A stretch of DNA of 64,000 nt. Origin: Flectonema sp. DT1601. Its lineage: Eukaryota; Euglenozoa; Diplonemea; Diplonemida; Diplonemidae. Made by a program: the position numbers and the translations under genes. Positions within the stretch are counted from its first letter, which is position 1, and every line of letters starts with the position of its first letter. The notes below the pieces were generated by a model. It was not told the origin of the DNA, did not search any database, and saw only the letters and a list, made by a program, of their open reading frames with translations. The stretch lies in contig OZ025814.1 in assembly GCA_964019425.1 (NCBI GenBank), forward strand, positions 200,001 to 264,000. Reading direction: 5' to 3'. Below are positions 34,348 through 43,599 of this stretch, in pieces.

Positions 34348-34439
34348 TTGTAGAGGACCTGAATGGGTGAAGATTGCAGGTTTTGCATCATAAAGCTCTT
34401 CGAATACTTGACAATGTAGAAACAGCAACTTGAGAAAAA

Positions 34440-34983
34440 GTTTTACAAAGAAAAAATTTTAAACTTATTTTGAGAACAGTTTATCAAATTAACTTGTGGT
34501 AAGAGTAAGGGCCTCTTTCCTTTTTTTTTTTTTTTTGTTGGTTTGCAACTTAGAAAGGTACTATTCGCAAAAAAAGTAAAAAACAAAGCACTTAATCCGC
34601 AGCCATCAGTGGGGGCTTCCCAGTAAAAAGGTTACGCGCCCACGGCCAGTACAAAAGATTTTTCAAGAAAAAAGAAAGATTAAAAAACCGGAATTGTGAG
34701 CAGTTCAGCAGCTTCCAAACACTCACTGCTATCATTTGTACGTGTTGTGTAAATAGAACAGTTTAAAAAAAGAAATATAACGAAGAAAAGATACCACTGG
34801 CAGCTTCAAAAATAATAATAACTGGAAGAAGGTCACCAACAACAACTACTGGAGGCAAGAATATACATTAGAAAACTGACACGTAACTCCATTGTAACGA
34901 ATACAATGTTTCACATGTGACTAAAACTGTGGTGTTACAGTAAACAAATATTGTTAACACTTTGCTGTTGTTTTCTAAAGTGT
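34440..34983. other. Intergenic region 5' of the transporter-like gene
   Basis: About 540 nt with no gene. A T-run lies at 34520-34536. No hairpin or RNA gene was recognised. Confidence 0.55.
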
Positions 34984-35682
34984 TTAATCCAAACAACCAC
35001 ATCTCGGAACTATCGAAGGAGGCATGTCCGGTGTTAAGGACGGTGCTGCCCTGACAGTTGTAACAGATCCCCGAAATTGTATTTTGTTGTTGAAGGCGGC
35101 ATCAAACTCAACAGTAGATTTCCAGCCAGTAACAGAAGTTACTCGAGCAGTGATGATTAGGAGGCATCCTGAAGGAAGGGTTTCAGTTGGTAAGGTAGTG
35201 AATGATATCACACCAGGTTCTACCCACATTGCGTTACCTTCTCCCATAACTAATCCTCGTTTACGAACAGTATGCGCAATAGCTGTAGAGCAACAGTGGC
35301 AAATAAGAAGACTTTTTATAATTCCAGAAGGGGCAGTTTTGTAAAGAACCTCACCCGATTCCAACTGTACAGCAGCTTCAGCAACTCTCTCAGTTTCCAT
35401 CCAGTAAGACTTTAGCCTTCCTGTGCATCCAACGCATGCGTTTCGTGGAGCTAACAATTGTTGAATTGGTTTGTCTTTTTGGTTTCTCCACGCCTTCTGT
35501 CTTCCTAAAGATAATCCTTGTCTTCTATTCCCAGATGCTTCAATTTCTTCGAGAGCGTCTCTGATTTTCTTCGGAACCAACTCAGAGTGTTTATTTAATT
35601 CTTCAGCGAGTAGTGACTGAACGTCTGCAGAAAACACTGATTGCCGGACCCCTCCAAAGAGGATGGCTGCCCTACGGAGCAT
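34984..35682 (-). CDS. Putative mitochondrial protein, possibly hotdog-fold
   Basis: The 232-aa product begins Met-Leu-Arg-Arg-Ala-Ala-Ile-Leu-Phe-Gly-Gly-Val-Arg-Gln-Ser, a good mitochondrial presequence. The last 120 residues alternate a helix (LLICHCCSTAIAHTVRKRG) with strands (WVEPGVISFTTLPTE, CLLIITARVTSVTG, STVEFDAAF, FRGSVTTVRA). That order, including 'P…G..L.I.ARVT.V', resembles acyl-CoA thioesterase hotdog domains, but no catalytic motif is certain. The start follows a TTTTGTCTAAATAG acceptor-like site about 33 nt upstream. An alternative is that an upstream exon ending near 35818 (…PLSQ) is joined in frame. Function remains a hypothesis. Confidence 0.6.
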   Translation of the reverse strand: MLRRAAILFGGVRQSVFSADVQSLLAEELNKHSELVPKKIRDALEEIEASGNRRQGLSLGRQKAWRNQKDKPIQQLLAPRNACVGCTGRLKSYWMETERVAEAAVQLESGEVLYKTAPSGIIKSLLICHCCSTAIAHTVRKRGLVMGEGNAMWVEPGVISFTTLPTETLPSGCLLIITARVTSVTGWKSTVEFDAAFNNKIQFRGSVTTVRAAPSLTPDMPPSIVPRCGCLD

Positions 35683-35945
35683 GTCTCTATGCTGGTCACG
35701 AATCCCGTGCGAACCTATTTAGACAAAATTAAAATAAGAAACTCACAAGAGAATATTATCTATGAATATCATATCAAAAACAACACGACAGTATTGTGAT
35801 GCCTTACCCTGACTAAGAGGAAACAATGAATTAACTCCGCTACTGAACACAAAATAAACTAATTTGTAGAGGACCTTCTGTAAAGAGTCTCTAAATAAAT
35901 CAACGATACGCCAAACATCAAAGAAACAGTTTTCTGAAGCAGCCA

Positions 35946-36734
35946 CTAACGACAATCTTCAGTTAAGTATGTTATTGCGCATGGAGCTCTTTCCGCAACA
36001 CAACTCACATTCGGATAATACGCAAAAGGTGACATTCTATCATCAGAGGTAATAGACTTCCTACCAGACATAGTATTAAAGTAAACAGAAGAAGGTGTTT
36101 CTATTTTCATCGGATTGTAGGTTCCCGGTCCTGGAGTTTCCGCTTCCGTTTTTGAGCGTGGACGGCAATGTGAAGTTCCAAAGAAGCAATGGACAGTAGA
36201 ATCTAAGGGACCTCCATACTTCTTCTTTTTACGAACACCTAAAAAAGCTCCCTTAAAGCTGTACCGTTTAGTGCGATTGTCACAGAGGATAGGGTCTCGA
36301 GCTGTAGTGCGAAACGCAGCTGTTCCGGTGGTTTTACTCTTTTTTGGAAAGTTTGGATTGTATGTAGTGGGTGGTGGGCCACATCCTATCATTCTGAAGG
36401 TGTCACGAAATCTCTCAGCTGATCCAAACCCCAGATTATCTGCACAAGAGGGTTTCATTGGAGCGTCCTTGAGAGCGAAATAAATAGGACCCGGAGACCT
36501 TCCACTTCCGGGAACTTCGTTAGGAAATCTTGTTGACTTATAAAGTACTGGTATTCCTTTTTTTGAATTTGCAGAATTCCCAAAAAAAGATGGTAATTTA
36601 TAACTTCCTGGACCAGGAACGCCACTCTTTTTCGAAGGATTCGCTACCACGTGTGGTTGTGGATAACCTGAATGAAGACCTACCCTGCCGATTGGTAGAT
36701 CAGCATGAAAACTGGCATTGCTGTTTCCATCCAT
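35946..36734 (-). CDS. STPGR/SHIPPO repeat protein (axonemal type)
   Basis: The 262-aa product carries at least four Pro-Gly-Pro-Gly-X-Tyr type repeats: GVPGPGSYKLP near residue 35, GRSPGPIYFAL near 80, GCGPPPTTYNP near 117, and TPGPGTYNPMK near 203. Such STPGR (SHIPPO, ODF3-like) repeats are found in outer dense fibre and axonemal microtubule-associated proteins, including flagellar inner-junction and ribbon components. No other domain is present. The ATG follows a TTTACAG site 12 nt upstream. The repeat identity is strong; the exact paralogue and location on flagellar microtubules are inferred. A flagellated organism is implied. Confidence 0.8.
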   Translation of the reverse strand: MDGNSNASFHADLPIGRVGLHSGYPQPHVVANPSKKSGVPGPGSYKLPSFFGNSANSKKGIPVLYKSTRFPNEVPGSGRSPGPIYFALKDAPMKPSCADNLGFGSAERFRDTFRMIGCGPPPTTYNPNFPKKSKTTGTAAFRTTARDPILCDNRTKRYSFKGAFLGVRKKKKYGGPLDSTVHCFFGTSHCRPRSKTEAETPGPGTYNPMKIETPSSVYFNTMSGRKSITSDDRMSPFAYYPNVSCVAERAPCAITYLTEDCR

Positions 36735-36953
36735 GAGATGGCTGTAAACATATTAACTTAACTCCAATTCACTAACAATGAGTTCCCCCAAAGTATTAAT
36801 ATACTCTACTACAACTAATAAACTTTTTTTTTTTTTTTTTTTGTGTAAATTGAAACGAAAAAAAAAAACTAATGATGTCACTGTTAGTACAGTCTGTAAA
36901 GAAGTACCCTCACAAAAAAAACAAATAAATAAATAAAAAAAGCAGCAAGTTGA

Positions 36954-39230
36954 TTACCAAAATAATACAAACAGCAACAGCGTCATAATTTCCAAAGCGA
37001 TTGAACTGATTTGATTACTGGATGACGGGAACATTTTTAAGGCGGGAATTGCTTCTGTCCATCTGAAGTCCCCAGGGCTGTTACCAAAACGGACAGACTC
37101 TCTAAAGCATTGCGTTGCATTAGCAACAAGTTTACATTTGTGAAGAGGAATAGGTCCCGGTTTACCCCACTGTACTTCGTAACAGGCTTCGTCATCAATA
37201 AACTTCGGAGGAGGATTGCAATCGGAATAGTCGGTATGCGATGAAGCGATATCCATTCCGCACATGGAACCGTTTATGAATGGATATTCAAGTTTTCGTT
37301 TTGTGTATCCACAGAAATTATGAACAAATCCGGTGTCTTCATCAGCAAGAGCGGGATAATACCAAACAAAGTGCATACACATTTCATTGTCACTTCCGAT
37401 ACCAAATGGGACTGGTTTTGAACCGTCATTTCGTAGTACACAATGGACGTTTATAACATCACCTGGGTTGATGACGACATCAGTCGGAACTATTTCTTGA
37501 TTCTCAAACGAATAGTATTCACTCTTTCCAAGGATCTCTACGTCTCCATTTTTTCGATGAAGAATACTCGTAGCAGATTTTCCTAATTGATGCATGTGAA
37601 GAGTGGTTCCAACCACGTGAATAGAATGCGGCCATTGTTTTGAACACCCTTTAGTACACGTAAATTGAAAATGTTGGTTACCTCCTGGCATAATAGGAGG
37701 AGCAGAGACAGACGGATCACCGAATGTTATCATTCCCATGTCGTGTTTTCGTTTTTCTCTAGTGTAGTGGAATATAACAGTGCTGTTGTCGATTATATTC
37801 TGTTCTAATGAAGGATTGTCGTAGTGTATTTCAACAATGAATGACTTAATCCCGTGAGACTTTGTATTTGATACTAAGAACCCTGCTTCTCTAGGAAGTG
37901 GTTGTGGTCTAGCTCCAACAGTCCATATCCACACTGCTTGACCACAGCCACCAGTCACATCACCAAAAGGAGAATCACATTCAAGGGATTCATGTTCGTA
38001 GGTTTGAAAACGATTTTTGCGAAACCCAGCAGGGATGTATTCCCAATCACAACTATGAATGAGTAAATGATGTGTGTTTGGAACATCAGAAACGAACTCA
38101 AATCCCGTAATCCAAGCATCTTCTCCATTAAACAAGCTCTCTGGTCGAAACGATTTACAAATATACGTCGTCGGATTGTCATTTCGAAGTCGCGCTGCGC
38201 CCATATGAACGGCGACGGTTTCTTCTTTATCAGATTGTGAAAGCTCAGTTACTTGTTCTTTGAATATTACTGAAGTTAATCTCCTCTTTCCCGAATGATG
38301 TTTTAAGAAACCATCACCAGATCCCAAGGCGTGTAATATCGTAACTCTGCCAGGTAAGATGTCCCTGTCTTGACCATCGTTAGTTTGTAATTTACGTCTT
38401 ACAGATGCATGAATATAACCATTTTGATTAATTATTCCTTCAGTGACCCAATCTTGATTCTCATCTAGAATTGGTTGTGAGAATTCCAAAGTAAATCGAT
38501 CTTCAACTAACCAAGTGCTGGAAAATCGACATATTACAAAGTCTGCACCGGGCATTGAACCTGCCATTGGTTCTGCAATACCAATACCAGCCCAGGTGTA
38601 TTTTGATTCAAATTTAATTCCGAGGTGTATGTAGTCTCCTGAAACTCTCCAATACATTTCCAATTCAGGTTGCAAAACTAAAAAATGATCGTACGATGGT
38701 AAATTTGAATGAAGCGTATGCATAACAGGTGGTTGTGTGACTTGAATAATCCTCAAAACGACACCCGATTCGATCCCTTTTTTAACGTGTTGTACGAGAC
38801 TGTTTCCAACAACATTCCCATACGCCCATATGAACGATGTTTGACCACTTGGAACTGATAGGTCTTCTACACAAGTAGTACAGTCTAATAATCTTATTAT
38901 GGATAACCGAACGATGCTACCCTCAACAGATTGAGATCGAACTGTCCAAGACTGTGACTCGTCAACGCTTGGTTCAACGTGATGCAAACCTTTTCTATCT
39001 TCAACAAGTATACTTTCTCCAGCTATTCTAACTGTTACAATATCAGCGCCATTCATCATTCCTGTCGGTGAGATACCAAAGCCAAACCACTGTCCGATTG
39101 TTGAATCAAATTCCATCTCAAGTTGTAGCAAGTCTTCCTGAGTACTCCAACTAAGCGAGTACCCAGTTGTCAATTCCATCGCTAAGCACTTCGTGTGTAA
39201 GTAAAGCAACAACACTAATAGAGGTCTCAT
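36954..39230 (-). CDS. DBH-like copper monooxygenase with two DOMON domains
   Basis: The 758-aa product starts with a signal peptide (MRPLLVLLLYLHTKCLA). Two DOMON domains follow (about residues 20-150 and 180-320), then the two-part Cu type II ascorbate-dependent monooxygenase module (about 340-680). Copper ligands are visible: His387-His388 in the HHLLIHS segment, HMH at 545-547, and a Met at 617 or 619 in NEMCMHF. Many Cys suggest disulphides. The C-terminus ends in a hydrophobic stretch after Ser/Asn residues, which could be a GPI-attachment signal or a short anchor. Relatives are dopamine beta-hydroxylase and MOXD1. Substrate is unknown; two DOMON domains rather than one is unusual. An acceptor-like TCTAATTCAG lies about 21 nt before the ATG. 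Confidence 0.85.
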   Translation of the reverse strand: MRPLLVLLLYLHTKCLAMELTTGYSLSWSTQEDLLQLEMEFDSTIGQWFGFGISPTGMMNGADIVTVRIAGESILVEDRKGLHHVEPSVDESQSWTVRSQSVEGSIVRLSIIRLLDCTTCVEDLSVPSGQTSFIWAYGNVVGNSLVQHVKKGIESGVVLRIIQVTQPPVMHTLHSNLPSYDHFLVLQPELEMYWRVSGDYIHLGIKFESKYTWAGIGIAEPMAGSMPGADFVICRFSSTWLVEDRFTLEFSQPILDENQDWVTEGIINQNGYIHASVRRKLQTNDGQDRDILPGRVTILHALGSGDGFLKHHSGKRRLTSVIFKEQVTELSQSDKEETVAVHMGAARLRNDNPTTYICKSFRPESLFNGEDAWITGFEFVSDVPNTHHLLIHSCDWEYIPAGFRKNRFQTYEHESLECDSPFGDVTGGCGQAVWIWTVGARPQPLPREAGFLVSNTKSHGIKSFIVEIHYDNPSLEQNIIDNSTVIFHYTREKRKHDMGMITFGDPSVSAPPIMPGGNQHFQFTCTKGCSKQWPHSIHVVGTTLHMHQLGKSATSILHRKNGDVEILGKSEYYSFENQEIVPTDVVINPGDVINVHCVLRNDGSKPVPFGIGSDNEMCMHFVWYYPALADEDTGFVHNFCGYTKRKLEYPFINGSMCGMDIASSHTDYSDCNPPPKFIDDEACYEVQWGKPGPIPLHKCKLVANATQCFRESVRFGNSPGDFRWTEAIPALKMFPSSSNQISSIALEIMTLLLFVLFW

Positions 39231-39421
39231 TTTATAAGGTTTAGTAATTACCTGAATTAGATTAATATTATAAATAACAAAGTTTATCTGATTTATTTAT
39301 TGATATCACATATTGTGAAAGGTGTTCATCTGTTAAAAGTATTAACAAAGTGATGAGGTAGTCGTCGAATGACAAATAGCTGTTGTCGTACTTCTGAAGT
39401 CCGATTAATATTTAAGATAGA

Positions 39422-40764
39422 TTAGCGTCTTCTGTCACGCGGGTATTCATCACGTCGCTCACGGTGGTAGTCTTCCCGACGATCTCTTCGCTCGCGTACT
39501 CGTCTTTCTCTTTCTCTGTCACCTTCTCTCTCTCTTTCTTTCATGTTAGAGTGATCTCTATCTCTGTGTTGCTTATGGGGACGGCGATCGTGTCGCTCTC
39601 TTTCAGGAGATTCTTGTCTTCTTTTTACCTTCCGATCACCATCATCATCACCATCCTTTCTACGAACTAATCCCTTCTCTCCTTTCATCCAACTGCAGTA
39701 GAATCTTGGAACACTTTGAGAGAAGTCGACGTGGATTCGACGATCGTCTATGCGAACGTTTTCCATCTTCATGTATGCCTGTTGTTAGTTTTTTTATTTT
39801 GTTTTGTTTTTATTTATAAGAAGTTTGATACAAAAGAATATAAAAAACACACCATCTCACATGACTTGACAGTCTCAAACTCAACGAAAGCGTACTGCAG
39901 GGATGTCCCGTCACGAGCTCGGAGGATTTCACAAGAGTCAACTTTCCCAAATCGGGAGAATATCATTTCGAGGTCCTGGTCTTCAGTTAAAGGATTCAAA
40001 CGGCAGATGAAAAGAACGTTTTTTGGAGGGACCATATCGGCATCAGCGATGTCGTCAACCATTTCAAGCATCACTTCGCGAGACTTTGCCTGTCTGGCTT
40101 CGAGAAGTTCTTTGAGAAGGTTTTCATCGACGTGTTCGGATTCAGTCCCGCTACTGACATATGCTTCGTCGTCACTTTCTATGATGGGTTCTGGTGACTT
40201 TCTGAGAAGTGATTCGATACCAGGAGGGTCTTTAAAAGGATCTTCAATAACAGAAGTGTGATGGATAGCAAACCTTCTCATTGGTCTCATAGATTCATCA
40301 ACATAGCAACTGTTGAGTAACTCTATCACATGTAATCCTTCAGCAACATGACCGAATATAGTGTGTTTGTCATTTAAGAAATCCAATTCTCTATCTCCCA
40401 ATTGAATAAAGAATTGTGAAGCGTTAGTATGCGGTTTGCCTTTGTTAACCATGCTGACGACTCCTCTTTTATCGTGGGTTAATCGTTTTTTTCTTCGTTG
40501 TTGTGGTTTCAATTCATCTTCGAAATATCTACTTCCGGTGCTGTTTATTAGTCCCCAAATAGAAGAACCTCCGTTTCCTCCAACATTTCCAGTTTCGGCA
40601 ACAAAGTCTTTCTCTACTCTATGGAATATACAACCATTGTAGTATTTTATCTTACACAGTTTTATAAAATTCTCACATGCCTTGGGACAATCCTTTGTGT
40701 ATAAATCAATAACAATGTCTCCTCGACTTGTCTCTAACAGAACTGAACCACCAACTTCACACAT
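39422..40764 (-). CDS. PPIL4: PPIL4-type cyclophilin with RRM, two exons
   Basis: Exon 1 (40764-39853) and exon 2 (39778-39422) encode 422 aa. The first ~165 residues are a cyclophilin ([42 protein letters not shown]), with the divergent active site typical of PPIL4. A linker of about 75 residues with acidic patches follows, then an RRM ([21 protein letters not shown]…YAFVEFE) whose last strand ([15 protein letters not shown]) is in exon 2. The tail is Arg/Glu/Asp-rich. The 74-nt intron splits the RRM between codons and joins KSCEM to AYMKMENV, which restores the conserved family sequence. PPIL4 is a nuclear prolyl isomerase associated with spliceosomes. Confidence 0.93.
39779..39852 (-). other. 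Cis-intron, 74 nt, in the PPIL4 gene
   Basis: It begins GTGTGT and ends AAAAAAACTAACAACAG. A CTAAC branch-point-like motif sits unusually close to the acceptor. The protein family supports the junction exactly, because the RRM is only complete after splicing. Confidence 0.9.
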
Positions 40765-40915
40765 CTTGTAATTCTTTGGGGTGAAGTAATGAGTTAAAAT
40801 AATTTATTTTTGAATGCGATTTTAATTAAAGAAAATTAGTGATTGCTACCACTAATTACAACAAGCGGGGGAAATAGAATAAAGTTTCTATCACTGCGAT
40901 TGGATTAAATTAATC

Positions 40916-42156
40916 TCATCGATTGTAACCACGACCTCTTCCTCTAACGTATTCTCGAGAGTCTTCAGCAGTTATCCAACCACCATCACTAGCATAAATG
41001 TGAGGCCTAGACTCATAGGGGCGGTAAGATGCCGAGGGTTCCTCAGATTTGAAAACAGTCGGTACATACGCATTGTGAACGTCTGCGTTGGTAATTTCTT
41101 CCTTTACACGCCAGAAATTACTATTATTTCTCTCAGAATTTCTGTTCTCGCCTCGTTTTCCTCCTTTATTAAAGCCTTTTCCTTTTCCCTTTCCTTTTCC
41201 CTTTCCCTTTCCTTTGAGGCTTTCTATTTCTTTTCGTTGTGCAGCTTTAATCCACTTGTGCTGCTTTTTCTTTTTGTCTATTACGGGGGCTGTTGATGCA
41301 GCTCGGAGTACCAGTAGGTCTTCCCTCATCCAATTGTGTACGTCGCCAGAGGAGTGTCGGACTCGAATACACTGTGTTGTTTTTGTTTTAAATATAAAGA
41401 AAAAACCTTGTGGCTAAGGTAATATTATAAATTTAAACATACGTGACCACCGGGCACAACTTGTTGAACAGTTCCCATTTCTCCAAGACGGAGTAGTTGG
41501 TTAGACGCGTATTCCTCAAGGGACTCTTGCTCAGCTACAATATACACAGGATCGTTTGGGTGAAAATCATGAATTCCGTCAGAAAACCTCCATTCACTGC
41601 TGTCATGTTCCTCAAATACTTTTGTTAATGCCTCAGCGTAATCGTCGTCTTCTATGTCATAAACAGGAGGAGCGATGTCCATATCAGTTGTTGTTGCAAC
41701 GCCTTCAATGATTTGAAAATTATCCGACTCTACTTCAGGATCATCAAGTGTTTCTCCGCTATCTTGGAATTCTTTTCTACTAATATGTCTGAATAAGCAA
41801 CCATCACCCATTGGACAGAAACCTTTATTCATAAAAGACAGGCAAGGCTTAGCAGCTATTGGTGCTGACCAATTGCCTCTCGGATCCGTCCAAGTTGTTG
41901 ATTTCGTCCAGTGGTTTAAAAAATAGATTCGGCCAGTTACTGTTCTGGCATATCCCCAATGGGGAGGTAGCTTTCCTCCACCGTCACCTGGATCTTCGCA
42001 TTCTTCGGTTAGCGGTGCGGGGGGTTTTTCGTGTTTTATTGCGACGTCATCGTAACTGTCAACTTGAATTGGTTCTTCTTTTACTGTTTCAACAGCGAAT
42101 CCGATGCCGTAAGGATCATCCATGTCGTCTTCCCATCGTTCTTGCTTCAGTGTCAT
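40916..42156 (-). CDS. WW plus CCCH zinc-finger protein, two exons
   Basis: Exon 1 (42156-41443) and exon 2 (41371-40916) encode 389 aa. A WW domain at about residues 65-95 contains PPHWGYARTVTGRIYFLNH and a Trp-Thr-Asp-Pro end. A CCCH finger follows (C-X7-C-X5-C-X3-H: Cys-Leu-Ser-Phe-Met…Cys-Pro-Met-Gly-Asp-Gly-Cys-Leu-Phe-Arg-His). Next come acidic sequence and a barrel-like unit (LGEMGTVQQVVPGGHV / CIRVRHSSGDVHNW) that is only complete after splicing of the 71-nt intron. The C-terminus has Lys-Gly dipeptide repeats and an RGRGRG motif, suggesting RNA binding. Likely a nuclear RNA-processing factor (inference). The chosen ATG follows a CATTCTCACAG site about 18 nt upstream. Confidence 0.8.
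41175..41216. repeat. Coding Lys-Gly hexamer repeat
   Basis: A tandem of near-identical 6-nt units (plus strand CCTTTT/CCCTTT) encodes alternating Lys-Gly dipeptides, about seven copies, in the second exon of the WW/CCCH gene. Small variation in the third base suggests partial homogenisation by replication slippage. Confidence 0.75.
41372..41442 (-). other. Cis-intron, 71 nt, in the WW/CCCH gene
   Basis: It starts GTATGT and ends AAAACAAAAACAACACAG. It lies between codons. Splicing joins VVPGGH to CIRVRHSSGD and keeps the frame; without it there is a stop four codons later. Confidence 0.85.
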
Positions 42157-42269
42157 AAGTGTCGGGGTGTTATTCTGTGAGAATGTTATCAATCGCTTGT
42201 CTAAATCTTTTTTTTTTCCGTGGAAACACGTTGCTGCAATAGTATAAAAATAATTCAACGAAAATAGTT

Positions 42270-43225
42270 TTTCTTAAAAAAAATCAAAAAAAAAAAAAAA
42301 AAAAAAAAAAAACTCAACCACTTAAAGAAATATTTCAAAGAACTGACAAATAACTTTTACAAAACAGGAGATAAATGAAACATTTTATGGTCGTTTTTTT
42401 TTTTTCTTTTTTTTTTTTTCTTCCTTTTTTTCCCTCTTCTTTTTTATTTTTTTTTTTGAGCACTGACAGAACAGTCACAATGAACATTGATGGTATTCTT
42501 TGCTAGAAACAGATATGCAAAAAAAAGAATAGTCCGAGCAGGAACCTCCAATACTGTTGGCAAGGTTCAGAGTGGATACGTTATGTCTCAGCAGTGAACC
42601 TTCGACTTGAAACAACCCCTTCGGAGTCTACAAACAACGATAGTTGTTAGCCAGCCACAGGCAGCTGATACGAGTCCAGATCGAGTTACAGAAAAGGGAA
42701 CGAGTGAATGAAAAAAAAAGAATCTTCACACTTACGCAACAGATACAGAATGTACTTTTTTTTTTTTTTAATTGTAATTTTTTTTTTTTTTTTTAATTTT
42801 CCCGCAACATAAAGGAATTCATTAGTAAGTTGAGCCTTTTGACTCTCCTTTTCAAAGTTTATACCATCACAATGTACTCCATAGGCGGATCCTATCACTC
42901 GGCATTTCTTGTTTTTGTAATCACAATAATATCAGACTGTAATGGTCGCAAAGTGGTTTTTGCATTTGGGTGGCCAGCATTGAATGAAAAAAAATAATAA
43001 TAATAATAAATAATGGGATGACTACAACAGCTACTAGAATTTCACTGCGTAAATTTCACAACAGCTGTGTGTGCGAATATAAAACGAAAAGTGAAATCCT
43101 ACTTGTCGCTGTTTTCTCAATCAGGCCGAGATGCAGGAATGCTCTTTGAGACACCAACAAAAAAAAAAAAAAAAAAAAAGTCAAAGTCAAACAAAAAAAA
43201 AAAAACGAATTCAAAAGAAAAATAT
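42270..43225. other. Intergenic region with long A/T runs
   Basis: Nearly 1 kb with no supportable gene. A-run at 42288-42311, T-rich stretch at 42394-42457, T-runs at 42757-42794, and A-run at 43159-43179. A minus-strand open frame at 42686-42898 has poly-Lys from a T tract and no domain. Confidence 0.6.
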
Positions 43226-43226
43226 T

Positions 43227-43591
43227 TTATTCAATTATACAAATTAGAAATACAGCTTTTCGCGGGCAGTCAGATGCATAGGTACATCCCCTTAAAGTTA
43301 TCGGACTAAATTGGGTTTGTCCAAGTCTGCAGTGTGGAGCTATTATGATTAATGGTGTCTTTCTCGTTACTTTTAGCACATCGCCTCCGTATTGCATTTC
43401 CGTCGTCAATACATAAGTTAATGTGAGGTTCGGAGATTTGTAGCCTCGATTGATCAGCCTGTATATGATGACCTGCCTGACCATTAGAGATTTAAGGCGG
43501 TGCGATATGTTCCATCACGCTCTTTGTACGTATCCATCGGTTGATTTTGTGGCTTCGATTCGGATTCTGATTCCGATATGGGAAACAACAT
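43227..43591 (-). other. Two small overlapping open frames just 3' of the K+ channel gene
   Basis: An ATG at 43591 opens a 35-codon frame (…SESESESKPQNQPMDTYKER…) ending at 43484, where its TAA overlaps the ATG of an 85-codon frame ending at 43227 (TAATG). The first frame starts only 8 nt after the channel stop, and its PMDTY echoes the PMETY end of the channel. It could be an alternative 3' exon, a local duplication, or chance. I see no recognisable domain in either frame. Confidence 0.25.
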
Positions 43592-43599
43592 CTACTCCG

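Noticed and set aside
35743-35955. Separate gene or first exon of the 232-aa protein
   Set aside because: No ATG opens this frame. An in-frame join is possible (…PLSQ to GSHGIRDQ), but the downstream ATG with a presequence explains the gene more simply.
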